Below, one piece after another: positions 15,181 through 23,001 of a stretch of 64,000 nt of DNA (its first letter is position 1; the number at the start of each line of letters is the position of its first letter). The translations under genes and the position numbers were made by a program. This stretch comes from Nocardia sp. NBC_01327 (GTDB lineage: Bacteria > Actinomycetota > Actinomycetes > Mycobacteriales > Mycobacteriaceae): NCBI RefSeq assembly GCF_035958815.1, contig NZ_CP108383.1, positions 2,480,001-2,544,000 on the forward strand. Direction: 5' to 3'. The notes beneath the pieces were generated by a model. That model ran no database searches. It was not told the origin of the DNA and saw only the letters and a list, made by a program, of their open reading frames with translations.

Positions 15181-16272
15181 TCAGGGGCGGTTGATGAGGA
15201 TTTTGATGTCCTCGCCAGGGGCCATGAGGGAAAGCAGCCGTTCGGCTTCGGTATGGATGGCGGCCTCATCGGCGGTGGCGAGGGGATGCCACGGGGTGAT
15301 GTGGAGGGCGGTGCCGGTGCGGGACCACTGGCCGTGGACGAACCCGTCGACCAGGTACATCGGGACGCCGCCGGAGGCGACCTTGGCAATGCGGGCCCGG
15401 TCTTCGTCGCTGATCACGCGGGTGCGGTCGTGGTGGCCGAGCAGGGCGTTGTCGAAGGCGGGGAGGAGGCGGACCGGGGCGGGCAGATCGGGGTCGGCCA
15501 GGGCCGCGTCGGGGAGGTCGAAGAGTTCTCGGCCGGATTCGTCGCGGTAGACCCGCAGTTGGGGACGCAGGCGTGCGACGACCTCGGCGAGGCGGGTGGT
15601 TCCGGCCCATGCCTGGATGTCCGCGACGGTGGCCGGGCCGAATGCTCCCAGGTAGCGAAGGACCATGGTCTCCGGCTGCGGCGATTCCGCGAGGGGCGCG
15701 CCCAGCCATTCGTCCGCGAGGGTGACCGCGACGCGGCGATTGCGCCACGCGCCCCACACCCCCGCCTCGGGATTGTGCACCACCGCCAGCATGACACCGA
15801 GCGCCTGGGCGAGCCTGCCGGGATGCGGGCTCGGGAAGCGATCCGCGAGCATCCGCCCGAGCTCGGTGCGGGTCAGCGTCCGGCCGGTGAGCAGTTCCTT
15901 TCCAGCAGTGGCGAATTCAACCGGATCAACCCCGCCGATCGCCTCCCGGAAGTAGGCCGCCTGCAATGCTGCCTCGATCACCGGCCGCACCGTCGGATAC
16001 AACCAGCGATAGTCGGCGGCGTCGGCCAGATGTACGGTGCGGCGAATCATGGTGGACCGCACCACACTTCGATCGTGCAGCAGCGCGGCGAGCTCTTCGT
16101 GCCGGAAATCGGTCAGCCGAGTCCACAACCCGACGTACGGCCAATTCGCCTCCTGCCCCTGCACCGCGATCAGATGGCGGATGAGATCGCCCGCGGGCAT
16201 CGAAACCCGTTCGGCCAGCATCTGGCGCACGAGCAGGGTCCGATTCAGCTGGCGCAGCGATATTTCCGTCAT
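15181..16272 (-). CDS. AlkZ/YcaQ-like winged-helix DNA glycosylase family protein
   Basis: The 363-residue protein belongs to the HTH_42 / AlkZ-like family of tandem winged-helix proteins. The family motif is visible as A-V-Q-G-Q-E-A-N-W-P with Gln38 and Gln40, matching the catalytic Q-x-Q of Streptomyces AlkZ, which unhooks azinomycin-type interstrand crosslinks. The V-R-S-T-M-I-R-R-T-V-H-L segment of the beta-hairpin region follows. This suggests excision of bulky or crosslinked alkylated bases, although many family members are uncharacterised. The ATG at 16272 is taken rather than a GTG two codons earlier. It stands alone on its strand and diverges from the GH43-like gene over a perfect palindrome. 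Confidence 0.8.
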   Translation of the reverse strand: MTEISLRQLNRTLLVRQMLAERVSMPAGDLIRHLIAVQGQEANWPYVGLWTRLTDFRHEELAALLHDRSVVRSTMIRRTVHLADAADYRWLYPTVRPVIEAALQAAYFREAIGGVDPVEFATAGKELLTGRTLTRTELGRMLADRFPSPHPGRLAQALGVMLAVVHNPEAGVWGAWRNRRVAVTLADEWLGAPLAESPQPETMVLRYLGAFGPATVADIQAWAGTTRLAEVVARLRPQLRVYRDESGRELFDLPDAALADPDLPAPVRLLPAFDNALLGHHDRTRVISDEDRARIAKVASGGVPMYLVDGFVHGQWSRTGTALHITPWHPLATADEAAIHTEAERLLSLMAPGEDIKILINRP

Positions 16273-16293
16273 GAACACAGTGTCGATCAGAAG

Positions 16294-16312
16294 TAGGACA
16301 GTTTCTGTCCTA
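16294..16312. promoter_or_regulatory. Perfect 19-base palindrome in a divergent promoter
   Basis: taggacag-ttt-ctgtccta is a perfect 8+3+8 inverted repeat lying 21 bases before the AlkZ-like start and 79 bases before the GH43-like start. Its size and symmetry fit a dimeric repressor site covering the AlkZ-like promoter. No regulator gene is adjacent; the AlkZ-like protein is itself a winged-helix DNA binder, so autoregulation is conceivable. Confidence 0.55.
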
Positions 16313-16391
16313 GCTTGCGCGGCGGTGTCGTTCCGCTCGATACCCGGCCGAAATCGCTGTCCGGGCGGCGCCGATCGCGCACACTCGGGAG

Positions 16392-17234
16392 ATGAGCGGG
16401 TCGGTGACTGCGGGGGCGTTTGCGCGGGTGTTCGAGCCGCGGGGGGAGGGTGGGCGGTGGTATGTCAACGACCACACGGTGATTCGGGCGGGGGACGGGC
16501 AGTGGCATCTGTTCGGGATTACGCATCGGGAGCCGGCGGATCCGTTCGATGAGACGGTGTTCGGGCATGCCACCGCGGCGGAATTGGGCGGGCCCTGGGT
16601 GCAGGAAGCGCCTGCCTTGACGGTGGACCGGGAGTCGGGGGAGACGCATCTGTGGGCGCCGTTCGTGGTGGCGGAGGGGGCGCGGTATTTCATGTTCTAC
16701 GACGGGGGCGGGGCGGATCGGACGGCTACCGGAATGTATCTGGCCACCTCGACGGATCTGTTCGAGTGGACCCGGCATCCCGGCGGGCCCTTGTTCCGGG
16801 ACGGGTATGACGCCCGTGATCCGATGGTGCTGCGTATCGGGGAGTGGTGGGTTATGTACTACTGCGCCACCAGTACTCGCGCGGGCGGCAATCATGTGGT
16901 CGCCTACCGGACGAGTTCGGATCTGGTGCGGTGGGGCCCGCGTCGAATCGCCTATACCGATCCGACCGCCGGAACCGAGGCGGGCAATACCGAATCGCCG
17001 TTCGTCGTACCGCACGGCGGTTACTGGTACCTGTTCATCGGCCCGCGCCCGGAGTACGTCGGCACCGAGATCTTTCGCAGTACAGACCCTTTTCACTTCC
17101 GGCCGCAGGACCGCGTCGGCCATATCGCCGCGCATGCCGCGGAGGTGGTGGCGGACGGGGATTCGTGCTGGATCACCGCCGCCGGCTGGGGGCAGGGCGG
17201 AGTCCGGCTGGCTCCCTTGCACTTCCCGGGCTGA
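16392..17234 (+). CDS. GH43-like five-bladed beta-propeller glycoside hydrolase
   Basis: The 280-residue protein has the repeated aromatic strand pattern of a five-bladed propeller (W-H-L-F-G-I, Y-F-M-F-Y-D, W-W-V-M-Y-Y, Y-W-Y-L-F-I). The three acids expected for the GH43/GH62/GH32/GH68 clans sit in the right contexts: Asp27 (V-N-D-H-T), Asp143 (A-R-D-P-M) and Glu201 (T-E-S-P-F). It would hydrolyse a furanoside or xyloside linkage, for example an arabinofuranoside. No signal peptide is present, so the substrate must be inside the cell. It is the first gene of a rightward set with an isomerase and a sugar kinase. The family is clear at fold level, but the exact GH family and substrate are not. 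Confidence 0.7.
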   Translation: MSGSVTAGAFARVFEPRGEGGRWYVNDHTVIRAGDGQWHLFGITHREPADPFDETVFGHATAAELGGPWVQEAPALTVDRESGETHLWAPFVVAEGARYFMFYDGGGADRTATGMYLATSTDLFEWTRHPGGPLFRDGYDARDPMVLRIGEWWVMYYCATSTRAGGNHVVAYRTSSDLVRWGPRRIAYTDPTAGTEAGNTESPFVVPHGGYWYLFIGPRPEYVGTEIFRSTDPFHFRPQDRVGHIAAHAAEVVADGDSCWITAAGWGQGGVRLAPLHFPG

Positions 17235-17326
17235 GGTCGATCTTCCTCATTCGGGCGTGCCCGACGCGGCGAACTGGGATTCTGGAGTACGAGTCGAGAG
17301 TCCACCCACGGTCGGGAGGCAAGGCA

Positions 17327-18745
17327 ATGGCCCGGATCGGCGTTATCAGTATTTCCGATGGCCGTGACTACGTGCACGGGGGAATTGTCGGATTCATTCG
17401 TACAGTGGAAGATCGGCTCGTCGCCGCATTGACCGCGGCCGGTCACACGGTAGTGCGCGGGCGCGAACCGGTGGCGAGCAATCAGCAGGCCGTCGCGGTG
17501 GCGCGGCGGGTACAGGCCGCCGGGGTGGATCTCACGGTGCTGCACTATGCGGTGTGGGCCTTTCCGCACTTCACCATGCTGGCCGCGGGACAGCTGACGA
17601 GTCCGATACTGCTGCTGTCGAATATCGATCCGGTGCAGCCCGGCATGGTGGGCATGCTGGCGGCGGGCGGTGCGCTCGATCAGATCGGGCGCGAGCACGC
17701 CCGGCTCTGGGGTGATCCCGCGGACCGGGAACTGATCGAGGCCATCGGGGTGCGGGCGCGCGCCGCCGCCGCGGTGGGGAGTCTGCGGGGCAGTACCTTC
17801 GGGCGGATCGGCGGGCGGCCGATGGGCATGAATACCGCGGTGGCCAATACCGACCAGTGGCAGCACACCTTCGGGATCGATGTGGAGGAGATCGATCAGT
17901 GGGAGATCGTGCGGCGCGCCGAGCTGGCCGATGCGGGGGAGGCCAAGGGCGCCCGAGAGTGGTTGGAACGCAATACCGCCGGGGTGCACTACGACGGCCG
18001 CATACTGACGCCGGAACTGCTGGAGCGGCAGATCTGCTCCTATCTGGCCATGCGCGACCTGATCGCGGAATGGCATCTGGACTTCTCCGGCATCAAGGGC
18101 CAGCCGGAACTGACCCAGTACTTCGCCACCATGGACATCACCGAGGCCTTTCTCAACGACCCGTACGACTGGAACGGGCCGAAACAGCCGCACGTCTGCG
18201 CCACCGAGGCGGATATGGACGGCGCGCTCACCATGCAGCTGCTCAAGCAGATCTCCGGCACCCCGGTGCTTTTCGCCGATGTCCGGCACTATCACGCCGA
18301 CCGTGATATCTGGGATCTGTGCAATTCCGGGCAGCACGCCACCTGGTTCGCGGCCCGCAGCGACGATCCCGCCGAGAACCTCGCTCGTGTTCACCTCTAT
18401 CCGGAGGTGTTCTTCTTCCCCGCCGGTGGTGCGTCGGTGCATCATCTGGCCGCGCCCGGGCAGATGACATTCGCCCGGCTCACCCGTAAGAACGGTGCGT
18501 ACCGAATGCAGTTGATGCTCGGGGATTTCGAGACCTACGACGATGCCACCAATGAGGCGCTCATGAATCAGTCCACCCGGGAATGGCCGCACGCCTTCGC
18601 CCGCCTGGATGCCGAGGCCCCGGATTTCCTGTCCCGCTTCGGCGCCAACCACATTCACGCCGTCCCCGGTGACCGCAGACCCGAGGTGCGGGCCGCCTGC
18701 GAGCTACTCGACGTCACCCTCGACGAGTTCAGCAGGGCGAGCTGA
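17327..18745 (+). CDS. L-fucose/L-arabinose isomerase family protein
   Basis: The 472-residue protein resembles the metal-dependent L-fucose/L-arabinose isomerases that convert an aldose to a ketose. The core motif C-A-T-E-A-D-M-D-G-A-L-T-M holds Glu294 and Asp296/Asp298, the probable Mn ligands, and H-H-L-A-A-P-G and H-A-V-P-G-D supply histidines near the C terminus. L-fucose isomerases also act on D-arabinose, giving D-ribulose. The ATG at 17327 is preceded by GGGAGGCAAGG and follows the GH43-like gene by 92 bases. The kinase gene starts one base after the stop, so the product of this enzyme is probably the kinase's substrate. Confidence 0.8.
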   Translation: MARIGVISISDGRDYVHGGIVGFIRTVEDRLVAALTAAGHTVVRGREPVASNQQAVAVARRVQAAGVDLTVLHYAVWAFPHFTMLAAGQLTSPILLLSNIDPVQPGMVGMLAAGGALDQIGREHARLWGDPADRELIEAIGVRARAAAAVGSLRGSTFGRIGGRPMGMNTAVANTDQWQHTFGIDVEEIDQWEIVRRAELADAGEAKGAREWLERNTAGVHYDGRILTPELLERQICSYLAMRDLIAEWHLDFSGIKGQPELTQYFATMDITEAFLNDPYDWNGPKQPHVCATEADMDGALTMQLLKQISGTPVLFADVRHYHADRDIWDLCNSGQHATWFAARSDDPAENLARVHLYPEVFFFPAGGASVHHLAAPGQMTFARLTRKNGAYRMQLMLGDFETYDDATNEALMNQSTREWPHAFARLDAEAPDFLSRFGANHIHAVPGDRRPEVRAACELLDVTLDEFSRAS

Positions 18746-18746
18746 C

Positions 18747-20228
18747 ATGCTGCTCGGCATCGATATCGGAACCTCCGGATCCAAGGGTGTGCTCGTCGAT
18801 CACCACGGCATGGTGGATATGAGAGCAGAACGGCCGCACCGGGTCTCGACTCCGCGCCCCGGCTGGGTGGAGCACGATGCGGAGAAGGTGTGGTGGGCGG
18901 ATTTCGTCGGCATCGCCCGGGAGCTGGTGGCTGCCGCGGACGGCGCGCCCCTCGAGGCGCTCGCGGTGAGCGGGATCGGGCCGTGCCTGCTGCCCGCCGA
19001 CGCCGACGGCCGGCCGCTGCGGCCCGCCATCCTGTACGGCGTCGATACCCGCGCCGGGATCGAAATCGAGGAACTGACCGCCGAATTGGGCGCGGACACC
19101 GTGCTGGAGCGCTCGGGTTCCCCGCTCACCAGTCAGGCGGTCGGCCCGAAACTACGCTGGCTGGCCCGGCACGAGCCGCAGGTCTGGAAAGAGACCCGAA
19201 TGCTGTTGATGGCCAGCTCCTTTCTGGTCCATCGCCTCACCGGCCGCTATGTGCTCGATCATCAGTCCGCCAGTCAGTGCGTGCCCATGTACGACCTCAT
19301 GGCCCAGACCTGGGCGACCGATTGGGCCGGTTCGGTGGCGCCCGGCCTGCCGCTGCCCGAATTGGCCTGGCCCACAGAGATAGTCGGTCACGTGACGCCG
19401 GAAGCCGCTGCGGCGACCGGCCTTCCGGTGGGTCTGCCCGTCACCACCGGCACCATCGACGCCTGGGCCGAGGCCGCCGGTGTCGGCGTCCGGGAACCGG
19501 GCGACGTCATGATCATGTACGGCACCACCCTGTTCCTCACCCAGGTGCTCACGCATCCGCATCCGCACTCCGGCCTCTGGACCACCTGCGGAACCTGGCC
19601 CGGCACATACACATCCGCCGCGGGCATGGCGACCTCGGGCGCGATCACCGATTGGCTGCGCGCACTGACCGGCAGCGATTTCGGCGATCTGCTCGACGAG
19701 GCCGCCGACGTTCCGCCCGGCAGCCGCGGCCTGCTGGTGCTGCCCTACTTCGCGGGGGAGCGCACGCCCCTCTTCGACGCCGACGCCCGCGGCGTGATCG
19801 CCGGATTGACCCTCACCCACCAGCGCGCCGATATCTACCGTGCGGTTCTGGAGGGCATCGGCTACGGCGTCCGTCACAATCTCGAAGTCATGGCCGCCGC
19901 GGGCGGTGAGGCGCGTCGCCTCATCGCGGTCGGCGGGGGCACCAAGGGCGGCCTGTGGACCCAGATCGTCTCCGATATCACCGGCCTCCCACAGCAACTG
20001 CCCGCCGACACCATCGGCGCGGCCCTCGGCGACGCCCTTCTCGCCGCCGAAGCCATCGGCCTGGACACCTCCACCTGGAACCCGCTCACCACCACTATCG
20101 ACCCCAACCCGTCCCGCACCGTCCACTACACCCCCTACTACCGCCACTACCGCTCCCTCTACGAATCCACCCGCACCACAGCCCACTTCCTGGCAGCAGA
20201 ACAGCACCGCGCCGCCTCCCGCGACTGA
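18747..20228 (+). CDS. FGGY-family carbohydrate kinase
   Basis: The 493-residue kinase phosphorylates a ketopentose or similar sugar with ATP. The N-terminal phosphate loop G-I-D-I-G-T-S-G-S-K-G is at 4-14. The sugar-site aspartate lies in T-G-T-I-D-A-W-A-E-A, and the second ATP-domain motifs F-A-G-E-R-T-P and V-G-G-G-T-K-G follow. ATG is one base after the isomerase stop, so coupling is tight. Beside a fucose/arabinose-type isomerase the likely substrate is L-ribulose, D-ribulose or L-fuculose. A second kinase (xylB) faces it from the opposite strand. The substrate is inferred from context only. Confidence 0.88.
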   Translation: MLLGIDIGTSGSKGVLVDHHGMVDMRAERPHRVSTPRPGWVEHDAEKVWWADFVGIARELVAAADGAPLEALAVSGIGPCLLPADADGRPLRPAILYGVDTRAGIEIEELTAELGADTVLERSGSPLTSQAVGPKLRWLARHEPQVWKETRMLLMASSFLVHRLTGRYVLDHQSASQCVPMYDLMAQTWATDWAGSVAPGLPLPELAWPTEIVGHVTPEAAAATGLPVGLPVTTGTIDAWAEAAGVGVREPGDVMIMYGTTLFLTQVLTHPHPHSGLWTTCGTWPGTYTSAAGMATSGAITDWLRALTGSDFGDLLDEAADVPPGSRGLLVLPYFAGERTPLFDADARGVIAGLTLTHQRADIYRAVLEGIGYGVRHNLEVMAAAGGEARRLIAVGGGTKGGLWTQIVSDITGLPQQLPADTIGAALGDALLAAEAIGLDTSTWNPLTTTIDPNPSRTVHYTPYYRHYRSLYESTRTTAHFLAAEQHRAASRD

Positions 20229-20332
20229 CGGGGGGAGGAGGGGTGCCGCCAGCCCTACCGGCGGGTATGTGCCGGTTGCCCGGCAATCGCGGAACCCGGG
20301 ACAATCCGGACTTCAGGTGGTATTACTTTCGC

Positions 20333-20503
20333 GTGGCATGGACGTTGCGGCTCAGCGAGCACGAAGAGGCTGCGCTGTGCGCGCAGGCGGTACTGGAGGG
20401 GCGGTCGAAGCAGGAGATCACCCGGGATGCGCTGCGCACCTATCTGGAGCGTCATCGCGCCTGGGAGGGCTTCCTGTCCGACGATACGGTCGTCTACGGG
20501 TAG
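20333..20503 (+). CDS. Small ribbon-helix-helix (CopG-like) DNA-binding protein
   Basis: The 56-residue product reads as a complete ribbon-helix-helix domain: a short strand W-T-L-R-L-S, a helix with E-E-A-A-L-C-A-Q-A, the turn E-G-R-S-K-Q-E-I and a second helix R-D-A-L-R-T-Y-L-E-R-H. The GTG at 20333 is the only sensible start, with AGGTGG upstream. Such proteins are often antitoxins or autorepressors, but no Doc, PIN or RelE toxin gene follows. Instead the xylulokinase gene ends inside its last codons on the other strand (10-base overlap). It may be an orphan regulator of the sugar genes. Confidence 0.65.
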   Translation: MAWTLRLSEHEEAALCAQAVLEGRSKQEITRDALRTYLERHRAWEGFLSDDTVVYG

Positions 20504-21882
20504 TAGCCGTCACGAATGCGGGCGTAGCGCTCGCGAATCGCCACGCCGACTCCGGGCGCGACGGGATGGAATTCCGTCGGCGCCAATGTCGGCCAGCGCG
20601 GCGGTCTCGTCCCGCCCCGCAGCGCCCACGCGGCCTGCCGGGCCGCCCCGAGCGCCACGTACTCGCTCGGATTCGGCACCGAGACAGTCTGTCCGAAGAT
20701 GGTCGCCGCCGCATGCGCGATGAGCCGTGACCGCGCCGCCCCGCCGATGAGCAGAATCCGGCTCGGCGTGGTCGGCAGGCGGTCGAACGCCTCGGCGATA
20801 TTGCAGAGCATGCCCTCGATCGCCGCCCGCGCCAGATGATGCGGGCGCATGGTCTCCGGGCGCAGGCCGTGCAGACTTCCGGTGGCATGCGGCAGATTCG
20901 GCGTGCGCTCCCCGGCGAGATAGGGCAGCAGCGTCAATCCGTCGGCGCCCGGCGGTGATTGCGCGGCCAGCACCTCCAGCCCGGACAGATCCGTGCCGAG
21001 CAGGGTCGCGGTGGCATCGAGCACGCGTGAGGCGTTCAGCGTGCACACCAGGGGCAGGAACGCCCCCGTGGCATCGGCGAAACCATTGACCGCCCCGGAG
21101 GCGTCGGCACTGGGACGCCCCGAGCGGGTGAAGACCGTCCCGCTGGTGCCCAGCGACACCACCACATCACCGTCCCCGATGCCCAAACCGAGTGCGGCCG
21201 CGGCATTGTCACCGGTTCCGGCCGCCACCAGCCGCCCGCCCGGCGTGCGCCCCGCCACCTCCGCCGGATTCAGCACCCGCGGCAGCGCCGGGGTGCGGCC
21301 GCGGAAGGCCAGCGACAGCAGATCGGTGCGATAGTGCCCGGAGGCGGGCGACCAGTATCCGGTGCCCGAGGCATCACCGCGGTCGGTGGTGGTCTCGTCG
21401 TGCGGATCACCGCCGCGCAGTTGCCAGGTGAGGTAGTCGTGCGGCAGCAGCACCCGCACGGTGCGGTCGGCGAGCTGCGGTTCGTGATCGGCGAACCAGC
21501 GCAGTTTGGCGACGGTATGCGCCGCGAGCGGCACACTGCCGACCGCATCGGCCCACGCCTGCGGGCCGCCGAGTTCGGCGACCAACTGGGTCGCCGCCTC
21601 CGCCGAGCGAGTGTCGTTCCACATCAGCGCGTCTCGCACCGGCTGACCGGCGGCGTCCAGCGCCACCAGCCCGTGCTGCTGGCCCGCGACGGCAATGGCC
21701 TCGACATCCCGCATCATTCGATCGCAGGCCTGTCTCAGCGCATCCCACCAGATCGACGGCGCGACCTCCGTGCCGTCCGGATGCGGTATCTGGCGCTGCC
21801 GCAGGACCGTTCCGGTATCGGCGTCGCACACCACCAGCTTGCAGGATTGAGTCGAAGAATCCACTCCGGCAACGACCGTCAT
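20494..21882 (-). CDS. xylB: Xylulokinase
   Basis: The 462-residue FGGY kinase matches xylulokinase in its N-terminal G-V-D-S-S-T-Q-S-C-K, in the M-W-N-D-T-R-S substrate segment and V-A-G-Q-Q-H-G-L, and in S-L-G-T-S-G-T-V-F and A-G-E-R-T-P-N of the second domain. It phosphorylates D-xylulose to xylulose-5-phosphate, feeding the pentose phosphate pathway. The upstream gene on the same strand is a polyol-type dehydrogenase only 14 bases away, so the pair can convert D-arabinitol or xylitol to xylulose-5-phosphate. It is cytoplasmic. The call is firm at family level. Confidence 0.9.
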   Translation of the reverse strand: MTVVAGVDSSTQSCKLVVCDADTGTVLRQRQIPHPDGTEVAPSIWWDALRQACDRMMRDVEAIAVAGQQHGLVALDAAGQPVRDALMWNDTRSAEAATQLVAELGGPQAWADAVGSVPLAAHTVAKLRWFADHEPQLADRTVRVLLPHDYLTWQLRGGDPHDETTTDRGDASGTGYWSPASGHYRTDLLSLAFRGRTPALPRVLNPAEVAGRTPGGRLVAAGTGDNAAAALGLGIGDGDVVVSLGTSGTVFTRSGRPSADASGAVNGFADATGAFLPLVCTLNASRVLDATATLLGTDLSGLEVLAAQSPPGADGLTLLPYLAGERTPNLPHATGSLHGLRPETMRPHHLARAAIEGMLCNIAEAFDRLPTTPSRILLIGGAARSRLIAHAAATIFGQTVSVPNPSEYVALGAARQAAWALRGGTRPPRWPTLAPTEFHPVAPGVGVAIRERYARIRDGYYP

Positions 21883-21896
21883 TGGCCTGCCCGTCT

Positions 21897-22907
21897 CTAG
21901 CGTGCCGTGACCCGTCCGGGCCGCAGCTGGATTTTGCGGCCGGTGCCCGCGCGGAAAGTGCGCAGGGCATCACCGAATTCACCGAGCGCGAAATCGTGGG
22001 TGATCATGGTGTCGGCATCGATGACGCCTTCGCCCATCAGATCCACGGCTCGCCCGAAACTGTGCAGGACCGCCATCGAACCGACAATGGTGATCTCGTC
22101 GTTGTAGATGCGGAAGGGTGAGATGGCCGCGCGCGCCTCCGCCGGCGCGACGCCGAATTGCTGATAGGTGCCGCCGCGCCGAACCCGCGACAGCCCGTCC
22201 TCGATGGCCGGAATCGTTCCGCTGCAATCGATGACGATCTCCCAGCCCTCGGGCCGGTCCATATCGTCGGCGGCGACGGTGGCCGCGTCCGCGCCGAGCA
22301 TGCGCGCGACCGCCAGCCGATCGGGATTGGTGTCCACCACCGATACCGAGGCCGCACCGGCCGCACTGGCCAATTGCAGCATGAGCAGCCCCATGGTGCC
22401 CGCACCGTAGATCAGATAGTGCGCCCCGAGTTGCCGCGGCAGCACATCGAATCCGTGCACGGCGCACGAGAGCGGTTCCACCAGAGCGCCGTGCACGGCC
22501 GAGAGATGCCCGGGGAGCCGATAACAGTTGGCGGCCGGGACTTTCACGAACTCGGCCATGGCCCCGTCGACGGTATCGCCGATGGCGCCCCAGTTCTCAC
22601 ACAGATTCCCGCGCCCGATCGCGCAGTAATGACAGCGGCCGCAGAACAGCGAGGGATCGACGGCCACCCGATCACCCACCCGGACCCCGGCGGCATCGGC
22701 GCCGAGAGCCACGATCTCCCCGGCGAATTCGTGACCCGGGATGATCGGATAGGGCGTGGGCGGGAATTCACCCTCGACAATATGTATATCCGTGCCACAA
22801 ATTCCGACCGCGTCGACCCGCACCACCGCTTCCCCCGCCCCCGGCGTGGGATCCGGCACCGTATCGACCGAGAACTGTCCAGGCTTCTCGACAACCAGCG
22901 CTCGCAT
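21897..22907 (-). CDS. Zinc-dependent polyol/alcohol dehydrogenase
   Basis: The 336-residue medium-chain dehydrogenase has a catalytic zinc site at Cys37 (G-I-C-G-T-D), His59 and Glu60 (P-G-H-E), and a full structural zinc lobe at Cys89, Cys92, Cys95 and Cys103. The Rossmann motif is G-A-G-T-M-G-L, followed by V-V-D-T-N at the second strand end, where Asp favours NAD. Sorbitol, arabinitol and threonine dehydrogenases share this layout. The ATG at 22907 is used rather than the longer frame. Cotranscription with xylB argues for a pentitol such as D-arabinitol as substrate and D-xylulose as product. Confidence 0.85.
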   Translation of the reverse strand: MRALVVEKPGQFSVDTVPDPTPGAGEAVVRVDAVGICGTDIHIVEGEFPPTPYPIIPGHEFAGEIVALGADAAGVRVGDRVAVDPSLFCGRCHYCAIGRGNLCENWGAIGDTVDGAMAEFVKVPAANCYRLPGHLSAVHGALVEPLSCAVHGFDVLPRQLGAHYLIYGAGTMGLLMLQLASAAGAASVSVVDTNPDRLAVARMLGADAATVAADDMDRPEGWEIVIDCSGTIPAIEDGLSRVRRGGTYQQFGVAPAEARAAISPFRIYNDEITIVGSMAVLHSFGRAVDLMGEGVIDADTMITHDFALGEFGDALRTFRAGTGRKIQLRPGRVTAR

Positions 22908-23001
22908 ACAAATACCATGCACCCGAACGTGGTTCACCAAGTGCGTTTTACCCAATAGAAATCACAACGGTGATGTTCCCCGGTCCTGTTCGCGGAGTGC
23001 A

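Noticed and set aside
20257..20276. Hairpin accggc/gccggt after the FGGY kinase gene
   Set aside because: Only six base pairs with an eight-base loop in very GC-rich DNA; too weak to call a terminator.
20333..20503. Type II toxin-antitoxin module
   Set aside because: The ribbon-helix-helix protein has no downstream toxin-like frame; the adjacent sequence is the xylulokinase gene on the other strand.
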